Shown in pieces: positions 8,293 through 15,701 of a DNA stretch of 63,754 bases (position 1 is its first letter; each line of letters opens with the position of its first letter). The translations under genes and the position numbers were made by a program. The notes under the pieces were generated by a model. It made no database searches, was not told where the DNA came from, and was given only the letters and a program-made list of their open reading frames with translations. Origin of the DNA: CAYYYW01 sp964476245 (GTDB taxonomy: Bacteria > Patescibacteriota > Microgenomatia > UBA1406 > HO2-37-13b); NCBI GenBank assembly GCA_964476245.1, contig CAYYYW010000005.1, positions 1-63,754 of the forward strand, given 5' to 3'.

Positions 8293-9339
8293 TTATTCAA
8301 GGTATTCCTTGGCATTTTCTCCATTAACTATAAATTGTGTTCCTTCACCATTGACAAATTTAAAAGCTGTTTTACGGACAACTGTTTCTACATAACGCTC
8401 AACGCTTCTTATTCCTGGATCGTAGCCTGATAGACGGGCAATTTTTTGCCAGACGATATCGTCTACTACCAAATTTTCTGAAGATAGTCCGCTTTCTTGC
8501 AAAAGCCTAGGAAGAACATAGCTTTTGGCAATGGTGATTTTTTCTTGATCGGTGTATGAGGGCATTTGAATAACCTCCAATCGATCCATTACCGCGGTGG
8601 AAATATTAGTGGTGTTGTTGGCGGTAGTAATAAAAACAACAGAAGATAAATCAAAAGGATAATCAATATAATGATCAATAAAATTGGTGTTTTGTTCCGG
8701 ATCCAAAAGTTCAAGAAGAACTCCCATTATTGCTCCTTTGGCTTCGGGTGACACTCGGTCAAGTTCATCAAGAAGAATAACGGGATTTTTACTATTAACT
8801 CTTCTTAAAGCTTTAATGATTTGTCCTGGTTCAGCTTCGGGTTGCACTTTTGATAGTCCTCGCAAATCCAAAGCAGATGATAAACCACCAAAGGGAACCC
8901 GAACGAATTTTCTTCCAAGTGTTTCAGCCACCGATTTAGCAAAAGTAGTCTTTCCAGAACCAGCCAATCCAACAAATAATAAAATAGGCGCGTGAAAAGA
9001 TTCAAGTTTTAAGCGTTGTTTCTGAAGAATTAAGATGGATAGATATTCTAAAATTCTTTTTTTAACCGACTCTAATCCAAAATGATTTTTATCCATAATT
9101 TCTTTGGTTTTTTTTATATCAAGTAGGTCTTCTGTTTTATTTATCCAGGGAAGTGAAGTAATCCACTCAATATATTTAGAGATAATTTCCAGTTGATTTA
9201 AATTACCACCGTATTTTAAAGATAACTGTATTCGTTCAATCTGAGCTTGAACCTTCTCGAAAAGATTGGTTGGTAAATTGGCGTTTTTTACCTTCTCTTC
9301 TAATTTTTGAACTTCCAAAAAAGGCGTTTGATTATCCAT
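8293..9339 (-). CDS. Lon-like AAA+ ATPase lacking the protease domain
   Basis: 348 aa corresponding to the Lon linker and AAA+ module only. After a helical start, SLPWINKTEDLLDIKKTKEI and HFGLESVKKRILEYL match the region just before the Lon Walker A. Walker A is GLAGSGKTT, Walker B VILLDELDRV, sensor-1 VFITTANNT, and the small alpha domain ends GIRSVERYVETVVRKTAFKF. The Lon N-terminal substrate domain and the C-terminal S16 Ser-Lys protease domain are both absent, and the stop follows the ATPase directly. It may act as an unfoldase/chaperone or with a separate protease. It diverges from groES. Confidence 0.85.
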   Translation of the reverse strand: MDNQTPFLEVQKLEEKVKNANLPTNLFEKVQAQIERIQLSLKYGGNLNQLEIISKYIEWITSLPWINKTEDLLDIKKTKEIMDKNHFGLESVKKRILEYLSILILQKQRLKLESFHAPILLFVGLAGSGKTTFAKSVAETLGRKFVRVPFGGLSSALDLRGLSKVQPEAEPGQIIKALRRVNSKNPVILLDELDRVSPEAKGAIMGVLLELLDPEQNTNFIDHYIDYPFDLSSVVFITTANNTTNISTAVMDRLEVIQMPSYTDQEKITIAKSYVLPRLLQESGLSSENLVVDDIVWQKIARLSGYDPGIRSVERYVETVVRKTAFKFVNGEGTQFIVNGENAKEYLE

Positions 9340-9344
9340 ATGTT

Positions 9345-9361
9345 ATCCCGCTAAGCGGGAT
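9345..9361. repeat. Small palindrome ATCCCGCTAAGCGGGAT
   Basis: A 17-bp perfect hairpin with a single-base centre. Its CCCGCTAAGCGGG core recurs at 32436-32452, inside 7655-7749, and in variant form at 46538-46554 and 59778-59794. It is one member of the dispersed palindrome family of this genome. Confidence 0.7.
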
Positions 9362-9391
9362 CCTATAATATTTAGCAGACGAAAATACCTC

Positions 9392-9420
9392 TTGACAATT
9401 TCACTATCCTTTGCTATATA
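9392..9420 (+). promoter_or_regulatory. Sigma70-type promoter of groES-groEL
   Basis: A perfect -35 TTGACA (9392-9397) and a -10 TATATA (9415-9420) are separated by 17 bp, about 75 nt upstream of the groES ATG. No CIRCE element (TTAGCACTC-N9-GAGTGCTAA) is seen in the leader, so HrcA control is not indicated. Confidence 0.7.
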
Positions 9421-9496
9421 TTAAAGCACAAAATTTTTTATTCTACAATATGTAATGTAATAAAAAAATTATAAGTTTATTTTTTATGTTTAAATT

Positions 9497-9817
9497 ATGA
9501 AGATTAAACAAAACCTGCCTGCCGGCAGGCAAGGCATAAAACCACTTTTCGATTATATATTGGTTAAACCTCTCCAGCAAGAAGAGGTAAGGCCATCAGG
9601 AATAGTTCTTCCCGACACAGTTAAAGAAAAACCTCAAGTTGGCCAAGTAATGGCAGTTGGCCCAGGCGCAATGAACGATGATGGCAAAATTTTACCGATA
9701 TTGATTAAGGTGGGTCAAAAAGTTTTATATAAAAAATGGGGCGGTAACGAAACTAAAGTTGGTTCTGAAGAATGGCTTTTAATTGAACAAAAAGATGTTA
9801 TGGCAATTGTAGATTAA
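9497..9817 (+). CDS. groES: Co-chaperonin GroES
   Basis: Heptameric lid of the GroEL folding chamber, 106 aa. After the start the usual GroES beginning (IKPLFDYILVKPL) is displaced by about seven residues, LPAGRQG, encoded by a perfect 16-bp palindrome TGCCTGCCGGCAGGCA (9516-9531). The mobile loop region is around EEVRPSGIVLPD and the roof around GPGAMNDDGK. The rest is normal, ending WLLIEQKDVMAIVD. groEL follows after 51 nt, so it is co-transcribed from the promoter at 9392. Confidence 0.95.
   Translation: MKIKQNLPAGRQGIKPLFDYILVKPLQQEEVRPSGIVLPDTVKEKPQVGQVMAVGPGAMNDDGKILPILIKVGQKVLYKKWGGNETKVGSEEWLLIEQKDVMAIVD
9516..9531. repeat. Palindrome inserted in the groES coding region
   Basis: TGCCTGCCGGCAGGCA is a perfect 16-bp palindrome inside codons 7-12 of groES. 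It is GC-rich in an AT-rich gene and adds residues absent from ordinary GroES, so it looks like an in-frame insertion of a short palindromic repeat. Confidence 0.65.
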
Positions 9818-9868
9818 ATGTTTCGACAGTTATAATCGTTATAAATTTTATAAAATTATAAAAAACTT

Positions 9869-11500
9869 ATGGCAAAACAATTAAAATTCGCCGAAGAGGC
9901 GCGACAATCACTTTCTCGTGGTGTTAATATTTTGGCTAAGGCTGTTGTTACAACTCTTGGTCCTCGTGGTCGAAATGTAGCTCTTGATAGAAAATGGGGA
10001 GCACCCAACGTTGTCCATGACGGCGTATCAGTAGCTAAAGAAATTGAGCTGGAAGATCCGTTTGAAAATATGGGCGCCCAGTTAGTTAAAGAAGCCGCTT
10101 CTAAGACCAATGATGTTGCCGGTGACGGAACAACAACGTCCACCCTTCTTACTCAGGCAATGGTTAATTTTGGTCTTAAAAATATTACCGCTGGGGCAAA
10201 CCCGATGATATTAAAACGAGGAATGGAAAAAGCAGTAGAAGCGGCCGTTATTGGAATTAAAAAAATGTCCAAAAAAATTCCCTTAAATGATGAAGAGGCG
10301 ATTGCTCAAGTGGCAACAATTTCCGCGGCTGATTTTCAAATTGGAAAGTTGATTGCCGAGGCGATAAAAAAAGTTGGCAAAGATGGTGTTGTTACGGTTG
10401 AGGAGGGGAAAGGATTACAAATGGAGATCGAGTATAAAGAGGGAATGGAATTTGATAAAGGTTTTGCTTCACCTTACTTTGTTACTGATTCGGAAAAGAT
10501 GGTAGCGGAAATTGAAGACGCCTATGTTCTTATTACTGATAAAAAAATCTCGGCTGTTTCTGATTTTCTGCCATTTTTAGAAAAATTTGTCAAAGTTTCC
10601 AAAAATTTAGTTATCATTGCTGATGAACTTGAAGGGGAAGCCTTGGCAACATTAGTTGTCAATAAACTTCGTGGCACGTTTAATGTTTTAGTGGTAAAAG
10701 CGCCGGGATTTGGTGACAGAAGAAAAGAAATGTTAGAAGACATTGCTATTTTAACCGGCGGCTTGGTTGTTTCCGAAGAATTAGGCAAAAAATTAGAAAA
10801 TATTGATATTGATGTCTGTGGTCGTGCTGATAAGGTTTGGGCGGATAAGGAAAATTGCCGTATTGTTGGTGGGAAAGGGGAGAAGGTAAAAATCCAAGCT
10901 CGGATTGCTCAAATAAGACGAGAAATTGAAGAAACAACCTCGGAGTTTGATAAGGAAAAACTCCAAGAGCGTTTAGCCAAATTGTCAGGTGGTGTGGCGG
11001 TTATTAATGTTGGTGCGGCTACAGAAGTTGAACTAAAGGAGAAAAAAGAACGAGTTAACGACGCTGTTTCCGCGACCAAAGCCGCTTTAGAGGAAGGAAT
11101 CGTAGTCGGTGGTGGGGTGGCTCTTTTAAGAGTCAGAAAGCCACTTTTGGCTTTAAAAGACAAGATGAGTTTTGAAGAAGAAAAGACAGGGGTGGAAATT
11201 GTTTATAAGGCCATGGCCGAACCAATCTCGATGATTGTCAAAAATGCCGGCGTTGATTCGGGTTGGGTCTTGCGAAAAGTGGAAGAGACAAAAGATCTGG
11301 ATTATGGTTTTGATGCGCTGTTATTAGAGTTTGGGTCTTTGTTTAAAAAAGGAATTGTTGACCCGGCTAAAGTTGTTCGTACCGCTCTAGAGAATGCTTC
11401 ATCCGTAGCCGCGATGATTCTAACAACAGAGGCTTTAGTGACCGATATTCCCGAGAAAAAGAAGGAAATGCCAGCAATGCCGGGTGGCGAGCAATATTAA
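9869..11500 (+). CDS. groEL: Chaperonin GroEL
   Basis: ATP-dependent 60-kDa chaperonin, 543 aa. Family signatures include TTLGPRGRNVALDRKWGAP (nucleotide-binding), the phosphate loop VAGDGTTTSTLL with its catalytic Asp, and AAVEEGIVVGGG-like AALEEGIVVGGGVALLR. The C-terminus (KKKEMPAMPGGEQY) lacks the long GGM repeat tail of E. coli GroEL. It is transcribed with groES and followed by a strong intrinsic terminator. Confidence 0.98.
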   Translation: MAKQLKFAEEARQSLSRGVNILAKAVVTTLGPRGRNVALDRKWGAPNVVHDGVSVAKEIELEDPFENMGAQLVKEAASKTNDVAGDGTTTSTLLTQAMVNFGLKNITAGANPMILKRGMEKAVEAAVIGIKKMSKKIPLNDEEAIAQVATISAADFQIGKLIAEAIKKVGKDGVVTVEEGKGLQMEIEYKEGMEFDKGFASPYFVTDSEKMVAEIEDAYVLITDKKISAVSDFLPFLEKFVKVSKNLVIIADELEGEALATLVVNKLRGTFNVLVVKAPGFGDRRKEMLEDIAILTGGLVVSEELGKKLENIDIDVCGRADKVWADKENCRIVGGKGEKVKIQARIAQIRREIEETTSEFDKEKLQERLAKLSGGVAVINVGAATEVELKEKKERVNDAVSATKAALEEGIVVGGGVALLRVRKPLLALKDKMSFEEEKTGVEIVYKAMAEPISMIVKNAGVDSGWVLRKVEETKDLDYGFDALLLEFGSLFKKGIVDPAKVVRTALENASSVAAMILTTEALVTDIPEKKKEMPAMPGGEQY

Positions 11501-11526
11501 AACGATTTTTGTTAGAGATTAACTTT

Positions 11527-11555
11527 AAAAAGCCCTCTAGACATGAGGGCTTTTT
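11527..11555 (+). terminator. Intrinsic terminator after groEL
   Basis: AAAAAGCCCTC-tagacat-GAGGGCTTTTT forms a stem of about 11 bp ending in a T-rich tail, 27 nt after the groEL stop. The stem with flanking A and T runs would work in both directions, but no gene converges here. Confidence 0.85.
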
Positions 11556-11593
11556 ATTTGTTTTAGCTTTTTAATATAATTAATTATCATTAT

Positions 11594-12217
11594 ATGTTGA
11601 CGATTGGCGAAATTCTATTAAGGGAAAGAGAGGAAAAAAATTTAACTCTTGAGGAGATTGAAAAAAAAACTAAAATACGAAAAAAAAACTTAGAAGCGGT
11701 TGAAAAAAGCGACTGGAAAAAGTTTCCCTCAAAAACATATATTATTGGAATAATTAAAACTTATGGCAAATTTTTAAGTCTTAACGAAGACAAGTTAATT
11801 GCTTTTTTCCGTCGTCAATATGAAAAGAACGAAGAGATTAAATTTAAAGAAAGAGTTAACAAAACCCATTTAACTCCGGAAACAAAAAAAATTTTTAAAA
11901 TATCAGTCTGTTTTATTTTACTTATTTTTTCATTATATTTTGGTCATCAACTAGTTGTTTATTTTTCTCCGCCGAAAGTGGAAATAATTAGTCCAAAAGA
12001 GACAGTTTTTAAAAGAGAAAGCAAAATAAAATTAATTGGTAAAACAGAAAAAGAAGCAATCATCACCGTAAATGGCGAAAGAGCATATCAGAACAAAGAT
12101 AATGTTTTTGAAATTACCATACCTTTGTTTAAACAGAGAAATGAAGTTGTTATAGAAGTGATTGGCGCTAATGGACGTAAAACCATTATAAAAAAAATTT
12201 TTAGGAAGAAAAGCTAG
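11594..12217 (+). CDS. RodZ-like membrane protein with N-terminal HTH
   Basis: 207 aa. Residues 1-70 form a RodZ-type helix-turn-helix domain (MLTIGEILLREREEKNLTLE, KTKIRKKNLEAVEKSDW, YIIGIIKTYGKFL). A basic linker and one TM helix (about 98-120, FKISVCFILLIFSLYFG) follow, then an extracytoplasmic Ig-like domain (PPKVEIISPKETVFKRES to the end) resembling glucodextranase B-like folds. RodZ links MreB filaments to the wall elongation machinery; a cell-shape role is inferred because MreB is not in the window. It starts after the groEL terminator and converges with rmlB. Confidence 0.75.
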   Translation: MLTIGEILLREREEKNLTLEEIEKKTKIRKKNLEAVEKSDWKKFPSKTYIIGIIKTYGKFLSLNEDKLIAFFRRQYEKNEEIKFKERVNKTHLTPETKKIFKISVCFILLIFSLYFGHQLVVYFSPPKVEIISPKETVFKRESKIKLIGKTEKEAIITVNGERAYQNKDNVFEITIPLFKQRNEVVIEVIGANGRKTIIKKIFRKKS

Positions 12218-13185
12218 TGTTTAATCTTTTTCCACCAATTTTTATTCTTAATATACCACTGAATAGTTCTGGTTAGTGCTTCTTCAAAATTGTATTTTGG
12301 TTGCCAGTCTAGTTCTTGATTAGTTTTACTCCAATCGATCGCATATTTTCGGTCGTGTCCAGGTCTGTCTTTTACAAATTCTATCAAGCGCTCATCTTTT
12401 TTCATAATTTTTAAAACTTTTTTAATTATTTCAATATTGGAAATATCATCGGTCAAACCACCAATTAAATATGTTCCTCCTATCTTTCCTTTTTGCAAGA
12501 TCAGCTCAATCGCCCGCACATGGTCTTCAACAAACAACCAATCACGGACATGTAAGCCATCACCGTAAATAGACACTTTTTTCTCTTCAATAATATTAGT
12601 GATGGCTAAGGAAAGCAGCTTCTCCGGGAACTGAAAAGGACCGAAGTTGTTAGAACAGTTTGAAATAGTTATTGGTAAGCCATAAGTCAGGTGATAAGCT
12701 CGAACTAAATGATCTGAGGCGGCCTTTGACGCAGCGTAAGGACTACGAGGATTGTAAGGGGTTTTATCATTGAATTTTTCTTTTGAGTTTAGTTCTAAAG
12801 CGCCAAAAACTTCGTCAGTTGAAATATGATGAAATCTTTTTATATTGTTCTTTAATGCCGACTCTAAAAGCGTATAGGTACCTAAAACATTAGTGGTGAT
12901 AAAGGGAGCCGGATCTAAGATGGAACGATCAACGTGACTCTCGGCCGCAAAATGGATAACTATATCAACCTTTCTTATTAATTCATCTACCAGTCTTCTG
13001 TCACAAATATCACCCTTTGCAAATTGATAGTTTTTGTTATTTTCAATCGATTTTAGATTTTCAAGATTTCCAGCGTAAGTTAATTTATCAAGATTAACAA
13101 TAAAGTCTTCGGGGTGATGTTTCAGCCAATACAGAATAAAATTGGAGCCGATGAATCCGGCACCGCCGGTAACTAAGAGTTTCAT
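12214..13185 (-). CDS. rfbB: dTDP-glucose 4,6-dehydratase
   Basis: Short-chain (extended SDR) enzyme converting dTDP-glucose to dTDP-4-keto-6-deoxyglucose, the entry to dTDP-rhamnose and other deoxysugars. NAD site GGAGFIGSNF is at residues 7-16. The catalytic STDEVFG and YAASKAASDHL motifs are present, as are NCSNNFGPFQFPEKL and RDWLFVEDHVRAI. It is 323 aa, a normal length. The other Rml genes are absent nearby. A TAAAAT box lies 6 nt upstream of the ATG, and a 28-bp palindrome sits at 13321-13348 in its upstream region, so it may be a target of the adjacent TrpR-family regulator. Confidence 0.93.
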   Translation of the reverse strand: MKLLVTGGAGFIGSNFILYWLKHHPEDFIVNLDKLTYAGNLENLKSIENNKNYQFAKGDICDRRLVDELIRKVDIVIHFAAESHVDRSILDPAPFITTNVLGTYTLLESALKNNIKRFHHISTDEVFGALELNSKEKFNDKTPYNPRSPYAASKAASDHLVRAYHLTYGLPITISNCSNNFGPFQFPEKLLSLAITNIIEEKKVSIYGDGLHVRDWLFVEDHVRAIELILQKGKIGGTYLIGGLTDDISNIEIIKKVLKIMKKDERLIEFVKDRPGHDRKYAIDWSKTNQELDWQPKYNFEEALTRTIQWYIKNKNWWKKIKH

Positions 13186-13320
13186 AAAGATATTTTAACA
13201 CAAGATCCTTACAGGTTAAAAGATTTTATTAACAAATCAACAAAAATTAAGTTATCTCGAATAAAGCAAAAACTTAATCAATACATAAATTGATATATAA
13301 AATATTATTTTTATACATTA

Positions 13321-13348
13321 AACTACAATGATTTGAATCATTGTAGTT
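13321..13348. promoter_or_regulatory. 28-bp palindrome, possible operator
   Basis: Perfect 13-bp arms AACTACAATGATT and AATCATTGTAGTT surround a TG centre. Its 16-bp core is the exact reverse complement of the palindrome at 13845-13860 on the other side of the TrpR-family gene. There is no T-run, so it is less likely to be a terminator. Confidence 0.6.
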
Positions 13349-13364
13349 GTAACACAAAAATAAT

Positions 13365-13811
13365 TTAAAATACTTTTTGACGTTCTATGCGATTTTTATA
13401 AAGCTCCTTTTTTGATTGTTCCCAATTTTTACCAGGAGCTGAGGCTATCAATTCTTCAACCGCGTCAACAATTTCTTCCCAAACTTTTTTCATTTCTTCG
13501 TTCTTTTTAATTTTTGAAATGATATTTTTTAATCCTACACCTTTGTTTTTAAGCCAGAGGGAAACATTACCTATGGTTGCCAAACTTACCTTTAACACAT
13601 CACTAATTGTTCTGTAGTTATAATTATTAAGAAGCATAAAAGCGATAGAAAATCTTTTTGAGAGCATAATTCTTTCGGTCGGAGTGAATAAATCTTCAAG
13701 AAACGAAGTCGCTGATTCTTTTGAATTGCAACTAACAATTGCTGAAACAAAAAGAAAAAAAATTCTCTGCTTAGTTTTATCGTTAAGGTATCGTCTTGAA
13801 ACCTGTGCCAT
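13365..13811 (-). CDS. TrpR/YerC-family transcriptional regulator
   Basis: 148 aa with a TrpR-like helical core: LFTPTERIMLSKRFSIAFML followed by the helix-turn-helix YRTISDVLKVSLATIGNVSLWL. A basic C-terminal helix follows (MKKVWEEIVDAVEEL, then SKKELYKNRIERQKVF). Members of the YerC/YecD group are DNA-binding repressors related to TrpR; the effector here is unknown. The gene is flanked on both sides by the same 16-bp palindrome, one copy 34-49 bp upstream of its own start, which suggests autoregulation. It stands alone between rmlB and the Nudix gene on the same strand. Confidence 0.8.
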   Translation of the reverse strand: MAQVSRRYLNDKTKQRIFFLFVSAIVSCNSKESATSFLEDLFTPTERIMLSKRFSIAFMLLNNYNYRTISDVLKVSLATIGNVSLWLKNKGVGLKNIISKIKKNEEMKKVWEEIVDAVEELIASAPGKNWEQSKKELYKNRIERQKVF

Positions 13812-13844
13812 AATATTTGATACTATTTTATATATTTAACCCAT

Positions 13845-13860
13845 AATGATTCAAATCATT
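13845..13860. promoter_or_regulatory. 16-bp palindrome upstream of the TrpR-family gene
   Basis: AATGATTCAAATCATT lies 33 bp upstream of the ATG at 13811, in the expected promoter region. It is the reverse complement of the core of the palindrome at 13321-13348, so the two are the same site. An operator for the adjacent regulator is the simplest reading. Confidence 0.65.
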
Positions 13861-13877
13861 GAGAATTTTAATTACAA

Positions 13878-14025
13878 TTATGTCTTAATATCTAAAAGCA
13901 GATTGTCTAGATTTTCAATAAAATTTCTATGAAATTTGAAACTAAGTAATTTTCTGGCTTCTTTAATTGAAACCCATTTATACTCCGTGTGCTCAAAGCT
14001 TAGATTAAATTTTAAATTTTTTTTT
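13878..14025 (-). pseudogene. C-terminal part of the Nudix gene, displaced by one base
   Basis: Reading with one extra A in the ten-A run of the coding strand (14017-14026) continues the Nudix protein as KKKNLKFNLSFEHTEYKWVS, then IKEARKLLSFKFHRNFI and ends NLLLDIKT with a TAA at 13878. EHTEYKWVSIKEA is a typical Nudix C-terminal motif, so this segment was or is part of the same protein. Either one A was lost, the sequence has a homopolymer error, or slippage on A10 restores the frame. Confidence 0.7.
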
Positions 14026-14338
14026 TAAGTTTGCAAAGATAAACAAACAAAACTAAACCAAAACTTTCATCTCCAACAGGAATTTTAAGATTAGATATTG
14101 AAGCATCAAATAATCTAACTATTTTAACGTCTTTTCCTTCTATTCCCAATTCTTCCTTAACCTCTTTCCTCAAACTTTCTTCCGGAATTTCTCCGATTTT
14201 AATTCTTCCTCCTGGAAGATCCCAATGAGCAGAACAATTACCCTTAAGTTCTTTTGAATTCGCTTTTAAGATAAGAATTTTGTTTTCATCATTTAAAATT
14301 AATGCTTTTGTTCCAACGTGAAATTTTTGTTCATTCAT
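14012..14338 (-). CDS. Nudix hydrolase (frame interrupted at an A10 run)
   Basis: Hydrolyses nucleoside diphosphate-linked substrates. The Nudix box is GGRIKIGEIPEESLRKEVKEE, with Lys in place of the usual Arg in the REUXEE core. The ATG at 14338 is chosen because an earlier in-frame start would lie inside the upstream gene, whose stop is at 14340. As written the frame stops after LCKLKKKI, before the usual last beta strand and helix; those are encoded in the adjacent frame after a run of ten A. Full-length product would be about 150 aa. Confidence 0.75.
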   Translation of the reverse strand: MNEQKFHVGTKALILNDENKILILKANSKELKGNCSAHWDLPGGRIKIGEIPEESLRKEVKEELGIEGKDVKIVRLFDASISNLKIPVGDESFGLVLFVYLCKLKKKI

Positions 14339-14339
14339 G

Positions 14340-14774
14340 TTATCTAAAATATCCTGCCGGGGGTTCTTCTGGGTCTTTTTTGAGACCGATATATTCAATG
14401 TTTATAACGTCTAAATTATTAATTCCTTCTTCTTTAAAAAATTTAACAACTTGATCTTGGGCTTCTAATTTGGACTGATTATAAAAAACAATAATTAGAT
14501 CGGTTTTGGGGCGATAATCTAAAACAACATCCTCAAATTCGTATCCGTTTATAAGTTTGTTTTTTATAGTTGATAACTGAAGATTTTCGTCTGATAGTGT
14601 TGGGGTAGGCGTTATTCTTTTTTGAATAATAACCTTCGTGGGTAAAAGCGTTTCTGTTGGAGATATATTCTCATTACCCCCTTTTTTTCTTGATGAGAAA
14701 GATAAAATAACCAGAAGGAGAAACAAAAAAATAAATATAAATGCACCTAATAAAAGATTTTTTTTATTCCACAT
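14340..14774 (-). CDS. Membrane-anchored hypothetical protein
   Basis: 144 aa, not recognised. A strong TM helix occupies residues 8-28 (LLGAFIFIFLFLLLVILSF), followed by a polar, Thr/Pro-rich linker (SPTETLLPTKV, RITPTPTL). A small globular domain of about 80 residues is predicted outside the membrane (NGYEFEDVVLDYRPKTDLII, then QVVKFFKEEGINNLDVINIEYIG). This layout (TM, PT linker, small domain) is repeated in many proteins in the window. The Nudix gene starts 2 nt after its stop, so they probably share a transcript. Confidence 0.6.
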   Translation of the reverse strand: MWNKKNLLLGAFIFIFLFLLLVILSFSSRKKGGNENISPTETLLPTKVIIQKRITPTPTLSDENLQLSTIKNKLINGYEFEDVVLDYRPKTDLIIVFYNQSKLEAQDQVVKFFKEEGINNLDVINIEYIGLKKDPEEPPAGYFR

Positions 14775-14812
14775 GTATTTATTGAAAAATTTAAATTTTA
14801 AATTTTAAATTT

Positions 14813-15634
14813 TTAGTTTGTATTATAGTACCACCAAACATATCCGCAATAAGTTTTATTTCCTAGTCGCGCATAAGCAACGGTGCAATCGCCATAATAT
14901 CTTCTTGCTGCTCGATTGACCTGGTCTTCTGTCCATCCTGTTGAAGATGTAGCCTGACTGTCAGTTTTGAGTTTTTTGGCTGCGGCTCGTATATTATCTG
15001 TTAAATTGCATGGGTCTCCAGAGCCATAACTGGACCAGGCGTTAGGGCAGCCACCCTTGGTATTAAGACACGTTCCTTTCCAACAACAATTAGGACATAA
15101 TGAACTACCGGAATTATCTGTCCCAATTGTCATTTGCATCGGTCCGGTCGCCGAACAAACATTAGGACCACAACCGGGAATTACTTTTCCAGCTTCAGAA
15201 TACTCTTTTACTTGATCCGGAGTTAAATTGAAGGTTGAAGGCATTTCAATTTGCATCACTGCCTCAAGAATTAAAGGTGGAACACCGACTTGGTTACCCA
15301 CTTCTTGAAAAATATCCCTTAAAGACGTAAAAGCTGGTCTTGGAGTTGATGGCGAACTAGAGTCCGGTGTAGGACCAGCGGGAGAACCAGTGATAGAGCC
15401 AGGAGGAGAGTTGGAATCAGAATCGGTAATAGAAGGCATGGTAAGAAAAATTTCTAAAAGTTTTTTAATAATTACTATTGCTTCGTCTGGAGTAGGAGTT
15501 GGTTCTATTAGAGAATGTTCTTCTGGTTGGGTTTGAGAACGTATTTGATTACGAGTTCCCGCAACTATCAAAATAAATAATCCGCATATTAAGATTAAAT
15601 TAAAAAGTTTTTTTATCGACAGTTTTTTGTTCAT
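14813..15634 (-). CDS. Secreted lysozyme-fold protein (lytic transglycosylase-like)
   Basis: 273 aa. An N-terminal hydrophobic segment (residues 11-26, LFNLILICGLFILIVAG) is a signal or anchor. A Pro/Ser-rich linker (about 45-100) leads to a C-terminal lysozyme-like domain: VGVPPLILEAVMQIEMPS (with the position of the catalytic Glu in MQIE), CSATGPMQM, a Cys-rich insert, then DNIRAAAKKLK, VNRAARRYYGDC and YCGYVWWYY. The order matches SLT-type domains acting on peptidoglycan, but similarity is weak and the insert with eight cysteines is unusual. It diverges from the ClpC-like gene. Confidence 0.6.
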   Translation of the reverse strand: MNKKLSIKKLFNLILICGLFILIVAGTRNQIRSQTQPEEHSLIEPTPTPDEAIVIIKKLLEIFLTMPSITDSDSNSPPGSITGSPAGPTPDSSSPSTPRPAFTSLRDIFQEVGNQVGVPPLILEAVMQIEMPSTFNLTPDQVKEYSEAGKVIPGCGPNVCSATGPMQMTIGTDNSGSSLCPNCCWKGTCLNTKGGCPNAWSSYGSGDPCNLTDNIRAAAKKLKTDSQATSSTGWTEDQVNRAARRYYGDCTVAYARLGNKTYCGYVWWYYNTN

Positions 15635-15666
15635 ATCTTGTTAAGTATAATCAATTTTTTTCTTAG

Positions 15667-15695
15667 TTGACAAATATTTTTTTATTGTTCATAAT
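15667..15695 (+). promoter_or_regulatory. Promoter of the ClpC-like gene
   Basis: TTGACA (15667-15672), a 17-bp spacer and CATAAT (15690-15695). The -10 ends 6 nt before the ATG at 15702, so the predicted transcript starts at the start codon or one or two bases away. No SD is visible. Confidence 0.65.
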
Positions 15696-15701
15696 AATAA
15701 T

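Noticed and set aside
9421..9496. CIRCE/HrcA operator in the groES leader
   Set aside because: TTAAAGCAC is present but no GAGTGCTAA partner at the right distance.
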